This document shows, piece after piece, positions 57,841 to 64,000 of a DNA stretch of 64,000 nucleotides; the first letter of the stretch is position 1, and each line of letters starts with the position of its first letter. The DNA lies in the NCBI GenBank assembly GCA_903813345.2, contig CAIIXF020000002.1, positions 29,568,926 through 29,632,925 on the forward strand. The letters run 5' to 3'. Below the pieces are notes generated by a model, which saw only the letters and a list, made by a program, of their open reading frames with translations, was not told where the DNA came from and did not search any database. Source of the DNA: Owenia fusiformis. Taxonomy: Eukaryota; Annelida; Polychaeta; Sabellida; Oweniidae. A program made the translations under genes and the position numbers.

Positions 57841-60800
57841 ATGGCTAGCGAGACATTGGCAGAGCTCATAAGGGGAGACTACCTGAAATGTAAAGTCTGC
57901 AATAGCAAGTTCAACAAGCCAATACTACTACCCTGCCTACATACTGTATGTAAAGCATGCATAGGGTCATATACACAGAGAGAAACTGGTACAAGTGAGG
58001 CAAATTCAAACATAGAGAAAACTCCTACCGATAATGACTCCATATCTGATGAGGCACATGTGATCGAATGCCCAATATGTGCCACAGAAATAGAAACAGA
58101 CAAAACTGGTGACATTCTCAAATTGGACAACCCATTTATGACAAACCTATTAGATTTAGCATGGTGCAATGAGCCAAATGATAAAGAATGTGACTACTGC
58201 GCATATGAAAACGCAACATCAACTGCGACTCATCGATGTTTAGATTGTCGTGATAGCATGTGTGACGATTGTACAGGAGCACATAAGCGTACAAAACTAA
58301 CACGCAGACACAAGGTTGCTCCCTATGAACAGATCTATGAAAGCCGCTATGACTTTGATATTCGTGATTTACAACACTTAAACTGCAGTACCCATCCAAA
58401 GGAACTAATCATACTTTTCTGTAAAAGATGTGAACGTTTGGTGTGTCAGAAATGTCAGGTAAAATGTTTCATTTAATCTCTGAAGCAATATACTTTTTGA
58501 ATAAAGTCATGAAGAGATTATACCAAAGACCCATGCAAATAGAGAGATGCATTTTGACAGATCTTTTTTGTCATTGATCTTGAATACTGTAGATCACTTA
58601 ATTTGGCTACGTTTCAATTTGATGGATTGGCTGATTCAGAAAATCCACCAAATTAAAAATCCATCAAATTTCAGCTTGGAATTTTTGTCCAAAGCACTTC
58701 AGAAATTAAACTCCAGGGGCCCCTTTTCCTGTCAACATGTCATCAATTCTACATTATTCCAAAAGAAATACAGAAAATATCTTAGTAAACACCTGTCCTA
58801 ATGACATGAACATCTTCAAAAATTAAACTTCAGCCCCGAATTCTCCAAATTAAATTGCCACCAATATTTGAAATTGAGCAAATCCGTCAAATTAAGTAGC
58901 GTCAAAATAAGTGTATCTACAGTAGTTTCAAAGCGAAATAAAGTCTGAAAATCAGATTAGTATTTTGGAGAAAGTACCAAGGTTTGGTTCAATGCAATTA
59001 CTGTCCCTTTTGTGATCATTATCATTTATTATGAAAAAACAACTCTTTTGAAATAAAGTCAGCATAACATAGAATGATGACAACAAAAAATGTAAAACTG
59101 TGACACTTCTCTGACTACAATATTGAGCAAGTCAAAACCATACCCTTTGAAATCATATTAATATACATTTATAATTCTCTTTATAAGGTTAAAGACCATA
59201 ACCAGCATGAGCTTCATTCAATCCCAGACATCATCCCCCACTATCAGGAGCATGCAAGGACTCTTCTGCAGAGATTACAAGAGAAGATGCCAACCATACA
59301 AGACTACACAAAGTTTTTACAAGATTACAATGCAAACCTTCAACAACTGAAAGAACAGGTATAATATTGATTTTCTACAGAGATACAGAGGATGTGCAGG
59401 GGTGTAGCCAGCAATATAAGGAGGGATGTGCGATTTTTTCAGGTGTTTGCATCAACTTGAGCGAAGGAAACCCAAAAAGGGGCATAAACATTGTATATGG
59501 TGCATTCTAAGCATTTCAAACCATATGGCACTTAAGTCTGCTCCTGTATCTTCAAAAAAATGAACAAATACATATTAAGTCGTTTTTGAGAATTTTGGTT
59601 TCAAGATTTATATGGTGCATCACAGACACACGCACAGCAGCACAATATGATGACAATATAGAACTTTTTCTAAGTGCATAAAAATACAAAATGTTTGAAA
59701 AATTAAAAAATACCAAGTTTATTCATGAATGTTGGTCTTCAAGCCTGAAGCATTTTGGGTGTACAACCTCTTTAAAGTGAGTAAAATAGACTATTTTTTA
59801 TTTATACTTTTCCAGGTGATTGACAAAGTTGAGACCCAAGCAGAGTTACTTCACCAACTCATTGATGATGAAAAACGTGACATGATTGGTGACATTAAAG
59901 AGATGTGCACTGAAGAGCAACTTCAAGTCATGAGCAAAGCTGAGGCTTTGGAGAAAAATATGAAGGCAATGAAAGACAGTGAGGATGTTGTGGAGAAGAT
60001 CTTCCAACATGGAAGACATGATGAATTACTTGCTGTCCACAAATGGATGACAAATCGACTTTCTCAGTTGATATACCAGCAGCTTGATGGAATAAGCAAG
60101 AAGATAAATCTGTTTTTCAAAGAAGGCTCTGCCACAAAGCTGAACATTAAGATTATGTTTGGAAGTATCGAAAAATTTGATATACCAATGGGAAAAGTTG
60201 CCTCATTGGGCTCTCCGCGAACTGGATTAGCATCGCTGATGACAAGTGTGCTGCCATCTATAGCCCCTGAGCCAGAACTTGTCCTTGAATTTGAAGCAAG
60301 AAGCTTGAATGACACTAAAGATATCTGGCCAACAGGTCTAGCAATATCCCGTAAAAATGAATTCATTATTTTGGATCATAAAAACAAAACAGTTAAACTA
60401 TTTGACGATAAAGGAAAGTTTAAGTTTGAATTTGGCACTTCAGAAAAACATCCATTCAAAGAACCATATGATGTCACAATCTTATATAACGACAATATTG
60501 CAGTGACGGACTATGAATGTGAAGATGTGAAGATCTTCACAGCCACAGGTGCCCACGTTAAAACTATAGATGGCGTATTCAAATACCCGAGAGGCATCAC
60601 ATGTAACAATGAAGGTGAGCTCTTGATTGTGGACAGCGAAAAACACAAGCTGACAATACTCGATCCAGAATCAGGAAAAGTCATCAAAACCATTCAAGGC
60701 AAAGATGATGATGGATGTGATTATTTCACAGATGCTTACTATATCACAACAAATATCAATGATATTGTGATTGTCACAGATTGGGCTGCACCAAACATCA

Positions 60801-61079
60801 AGCGATGGTCAATACATGACCAAATATGGCACATACGGCATCAGAGATGATCAAGTATTACAACCCTATGGTGTTGTAACTGATGCATTTGGTTATATAT
60901 TTGTTGCCGATCATCATAATCACAGAATTCATCTCTTGATGCCAGATGGAAGATTTATGAAGTTTTTGGTGGATAAATCACATGGTCTCTGGCACCCTAT
61001 GGCACTTGCTATGTCAAATAAAGGACACTTGGTTGTCACTGAAAGCTTGGGTAAAATCAAAGTATACAAATATATGTAA
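57841..61079 (+). CDS. TRIM-type RING / B-box / coiled-coil / NHL protein, one frameshift
   Basis: Three coding exons: 57841-58458, 59188-59358 and 59816-61079. The RING finger is C17-x2-C20-x11-C32-x-H34-x2-C37-x2-C40...C77-x2-C80, with a long insert before the last pair. B-box 1 runs about 117-157 (CDYC...CLDC...CDDC) and B-box 2 about 181-215 (NCSTHPKE...FCKRC...CQKCQVKDHNQH), crossing the first intron. A coiled coil follows (about 215-330), then NHL beta-propeller repeats (GLAISRKNEFIILDHKNK, PRGITCNNEGELLIVDS, PYGVVTDAFGYIFVADHHN). Known role of the architecture: RING E3 ubiquitin ligase with an RNA- or protein-binding propeller (TRIM2/3/32/71 group); no filamin domain is visible. At about 60800-60803 the frame shifts: NIK ends one frame and SDGQYMTKYGTYG continues in another, as if about two bases (or 8) were lost. 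Residue total would be about 684. It is either a sequence error or a recent break. Confidence 0.85.
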
Positions 61080-61529
61080 TACTGAAGTCCTAAGGTATTG
61101 TGGATTGCAAGAATGAGATTTTTAATGTAATTTTCAGGATTATTAACAACAATTAACGAAATGGGTAATATTATTCATATCATTTTATTATATTGCATTT
61201 TATGTAGCATTTTCATTTTATGTGGATATTAAAAATTATGGGAGATGCACAGTTCAAATTCAAAATATATCACAATCTAATCTGAAATGGCATTTCCCTG
61301 AAACCTCCCTTTTTGTAAAATGATCTATCCTTTTTGTGAAGTTATGATCATAATTAACTTAGGGGAAGTCAATGAAATTTTGGATTTAAACACCTAGAAA
61401 TTTATTATCTGTATACATGTATATGATGATTAATGAGAGTTAAAAAATGCAAATGGAACAATGTTCAATGCAAATGGAAATAATTTAGAAATAGAAGCAT
61501 TATAAAGTATAATTAAAAAAATAGATGAA

Positions 61530-61535
61530 AATAAA
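61530..61535 (+). terminator. Possible polyadenylation signal of the TRIM gene
   Basis: AATAAA 451 bp past the stop at 61079. Other A-rich stretches are nearby, so this is a weak call. The remainder of 61080-62312 holds no recognised exon. Confidence 0.3.
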
Positions 61536-62312
61536 TTTTAATTATAAAAAATAATTGTTATCAAAAATTACTTTTTTCTTGAAAAATGACAGCCATTTTA
61601 TAATACAGTGGCCATCTTGAAAATATCTTCGTGAATAGAACTCCTGTGCCTCTGAGGAAGACAGCATATAAATCCTGAAATAAATCGACTGGTATTAAAG
61701 CCCTCAATTTTGGAAAATGATGGCCATTTTAAAATTGAGCTGCCATATTGAAAGTTCCTCCTTCAACAGAGGTTCTATGCACATAAGGCAACAATGTATA
61801 AATGTTGAACCAATTAGATATCTCTAACAATTTCTCATGCCAAATAATATGTGGATGATTAAACAATATTTTCAAACTTTACATGGGATCTTTATCAACT
61901 TTGAGAGGCTTTTTTACTTTATAAGGACAGACAGCCTTTGTAGTTTTCATGTTGGACTGAAACTGCAAAACAATCAGTTATGAAGGCTAAGCGCTATCAA
62001 GTCTGTATAACTGAGTTAGTTCAGTGCAGTCATCATTACAAAGCAACTATTATTATACACAAGTGATCTCAAATATTGCTATTGTAAAAATGAATCTATG
62101 AGCAGTAAAATCAACATTAAATTAAAATGGGTTTTTATCTGTTTCAATACCATTAAAATCAAACGTGACTTGTGATATGTCAGCACCTGAATCACTTTAT
62201 CATGAACTAATGTAATTCAATGTTAATCAGTGGCTCATTTGAACAGACTGCACCACCGACTGCAGAATTTTTGAGACATGCTTTCCCAGTAACTAGGTAA
62301 CTTCTTGCAAAT

Positions 62313-64000
62313 ATGTTGAGAATGCTGGTGTTGATCTACTTGGTGTTTGGAGGGAAAACTGTCAACACTACACTCCTCGGGAATTCAAACAATGAGTTTG
62401 CATTGGACTTGTACAATGAGATATTGTGGAGCTTGGATAATCCAGTTAATGACATGTTTTTGAGACTGTTATGTATCTCAACTGCACTTGCAATGACATA
62501 TCTTGGGACTGCTAGAGATACAGCAACGGAAATTGCAGATGTTATGAAGTATCCATCAAATGTACATGTTCTGTTCAAGGTTCTTCTAACAAACATTAAT
62601 GCACCCAATGAAAACTACACACTGAGTGCTGCGAACAACCTATTCCCACATATCTGTTTTGTCATTTTGCCTCAATATGCAAACGATGTCATTAATTTTT
62701 ACTTTGATGTGATAAAAAAAGCTAAACTTTGCAGAATATCCAGATAAATCCAGGCAGTACATCAACGAATGGGTCTCCAATAAAACGATGTAGAAAATAT
62801 GCGACTTGTTGCAACCAGATGATAACACCCCTTTCACAGTTCTTGTGCTGGTGAATGCTATCTACTTTCAAGGGCGAGTGGCTAAATCCATTCAACCCTG
62901 AGTGGCTAAATCCATTCAACCCTGAGTGGCTTAATCCATTCAACCCTGAGTGGCTAAATCCATTCAACCCTGAGTGGCTAAATCCATTCAACCCTGAGTG
63001 GCTAAATCCATTCAACCCTGAGTGGCTAAATCCATTCAACCCTGAGTGGCTAAATCCATTCAACCCTGAGTGGCTAAATCCATTCAACCCTGAGTGGCTA
63101 AATCCATTCAACCCTGAGTGGCTAAATCCATTCAACGCTGAGTGGCTAAATCCATTCAACCCTGAGTGGCTAAATCCATTCAACCCTGAGTGGCTTAATC
63201 CATTCAACCCTGAGTGGCTAAATCCATTCAACCCTGAGTGGCTAAATCCATTCAACCCTGAGTGGCTAAATCCATTCAACCCTGAGTGGCTAAATCCATT
63301 CAACCCTGAGTGGCTTAATCCATTCAACCCTGAGTGGCTAAATCCATTCAACCATGAGTGGCTAAATCCATTCAACCCTGAGTGGCTAAATCCATTCAAC
63401 CCTGAGTGGCTAAATCCATTCAACCCTGAGTGGCTAAATCCATTCAACCCTGAGTGGCTAAATCCATTCAACCCTGAGTGGCTAAATCCATTCAACCCTG
63501 AGTGGCTAAATCCATTCAACCCTGAGTGGCTTAATCCATTCAACCCTGAGTGGCTAAATCCATTCAACCCTGAGTGGCTAAATCCATTCAACCCTGAGTG
63601 GCTAAATCCATTCAACCCTGAGTGGCTAAATCCATTCAACCCTGAGTGGCTAAATCCATTCAACCCTGAGTGGCTAAATCCATTCAACCCTGAGTGGCTA
63701 AATCCATTCAACCCTGAGTGGCTAAATCCATTCAACCCTGAGTGGCTAAATCCATTCAACCCTGAGTGGCTAAATCCATTCAACCCTGAGTGGCTAAATC
63801 CATTCAACCCTGAGTGGCTAAATCCATTCAACCCTGAGTGGCTAAATCCATTCAACCCTGAGTGGCTAAATCCATTCAACCCTGACCTCACAGCAATTAC
63901 GAACTTTCAAGTGACACCTACTCAGCAGATCTTAGTTGATATCATGTATAATGAGAGCTCATACAGATACATTGAACACGCTACACTAGATGCTAAAATA
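62313..64000 (+). pseudogene. Serpin, disrupted and carrying an internal 24-bp repeat expansion (3' partial)
   Basis: Intronless in the window. MLRMLVLIYLVFGG looks like a signal peptide. Serpin landmarks follow: NEFALDLYNEILW, ISTALAMTYLGTARDTATEI, NYTLSAANNLF, QYINEWVSNKT, KICDLLQPDD, VLVLVNAIYFQG, then after the repeat FQVTPTQQILVDIMYNES. Serpins are known protease inhibitors or chaperones, but the reactive-centre loop would lie beyond 64000. Three lesions: one extra A in the A7 run at 62714-62720, a TAG at 62791-62793 in the place of a codon in NKTNRKIC-like sequence, and one extra C at 62875 before EWLNPFNP. The FSPLSIS motif is also eroded to LRLLCIS. It is therefore probably a pseudogene, although the post-repeat part is still clean in frame to the window edge. 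Confidence 0.85.
62876..63883 (+). repeat. 42 x 24-bp coding minisatellite derived from the serpin
   Basis: 1008 bp, exactly 42 units of 24 bp. Each unit spells EWLNPFNP in the serpin frame (GAGTGG, CTAAATCC, ATTCAACCCT). Only scattered single-base variants occur (CTT for CTA, AACGCT, AACCAT). In ordinary serpins the FQG-x-W-x-x-x-F-x-P stretch occurs once after the NAIYF strand. Here the sequence before the array is VNAIYFQG and that after it is DLTAITNFQVTP, as expected on either side of one copy. So 41 extra copies arose in place. The minus strand also stays open (389 codons of SGLNGFSH periods), a by-product. Confidence 0.95.

Noticed and set aside
62722-63891. 389-codon minus-strand open frame of SGLNGFSH repeats
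   Set aside because: It is the antisense of the 24-bp serpin-derived array; the plus-strand frame matches a known protein on both sides of the array.

Overview
This window is nuclear DNA of an animal, most likely a marine invertebrate bilaterian such as a hemichordate, echinoderm, amphioxus or mollusc; the species cannot be fixed from the sequence. The evidence is AT-rich DNA, GT-AG introns in standard code, animal gene families (glutamine-synthetase-like lengsin, mitochondrial amidoxime-reducing component, UBE2K, HPF1, TRIM-NHL, serpin), and a very dense load of small inverted-repeat transposons. There is nothing prokaryotic: no operons and no CRISPR.

Layout. (1) 1-2.1 kb: the last coding exon of a short-chain dehydrogenase (+), with the rest of the gene off the left edge. 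(2) 3.3-25.8 kb: first copy of a tandem segmental duplication. It holds an intact single-coding-exon lengsin-like gene (-, 5730-7067), a 27-bp minisatellite upstream of it, and a seven-exon mARC gene (+, 10042-14689) lying head to head with it. A 6.3-kb nest of mobile elements sits at 15.6-21.9 kb, and its far flank reads on into duplicated sequence. (3) 27.9-45.7 kb: second copy. It holds an intact lengsin-like gene (-, 29202-30539) and a longer 27-bp array. It also holds a mARC copy (+, 39838-44481) with every exon recognisable but a 4-bp insertion that breaks the frame. (4) 47.2-51.3 kb: a complete six-exon UBE2K gene (-), 200 residues, with ETS and TCTCGCGAG promoter motifs. (5) 54.3-55.9 kb: the last three coding exons of HPF1 (-); its 5' exons were not found. 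(6) 57.8-61.1 kb: a TRIM-type RING/B-box/NHL gene (+) with one frameshift in the NHL domain. (7) 62.3-64.0 kb: a serpin (+), broken by two frameshifts and a stop. It contains 42 exact-length tandem copies of a 24-bp piece of its own coding sequence, and runs off the right edge.

The two duplicated blocks act as before-and-after pictures of each other. Several insertions, including a 5'-truncated LINE and several MITEs, are present in one copy and absent from the other, often with visible target-site duplications. The genes do not form a pathway. The strongest candidate for something undescribed is the serpin-derived coding minisatellite at 62876-63883. The next best are the paired 27-bp arrays upstream of both lengsin-like genes and the inverted-arm transposon at 16865-18538.
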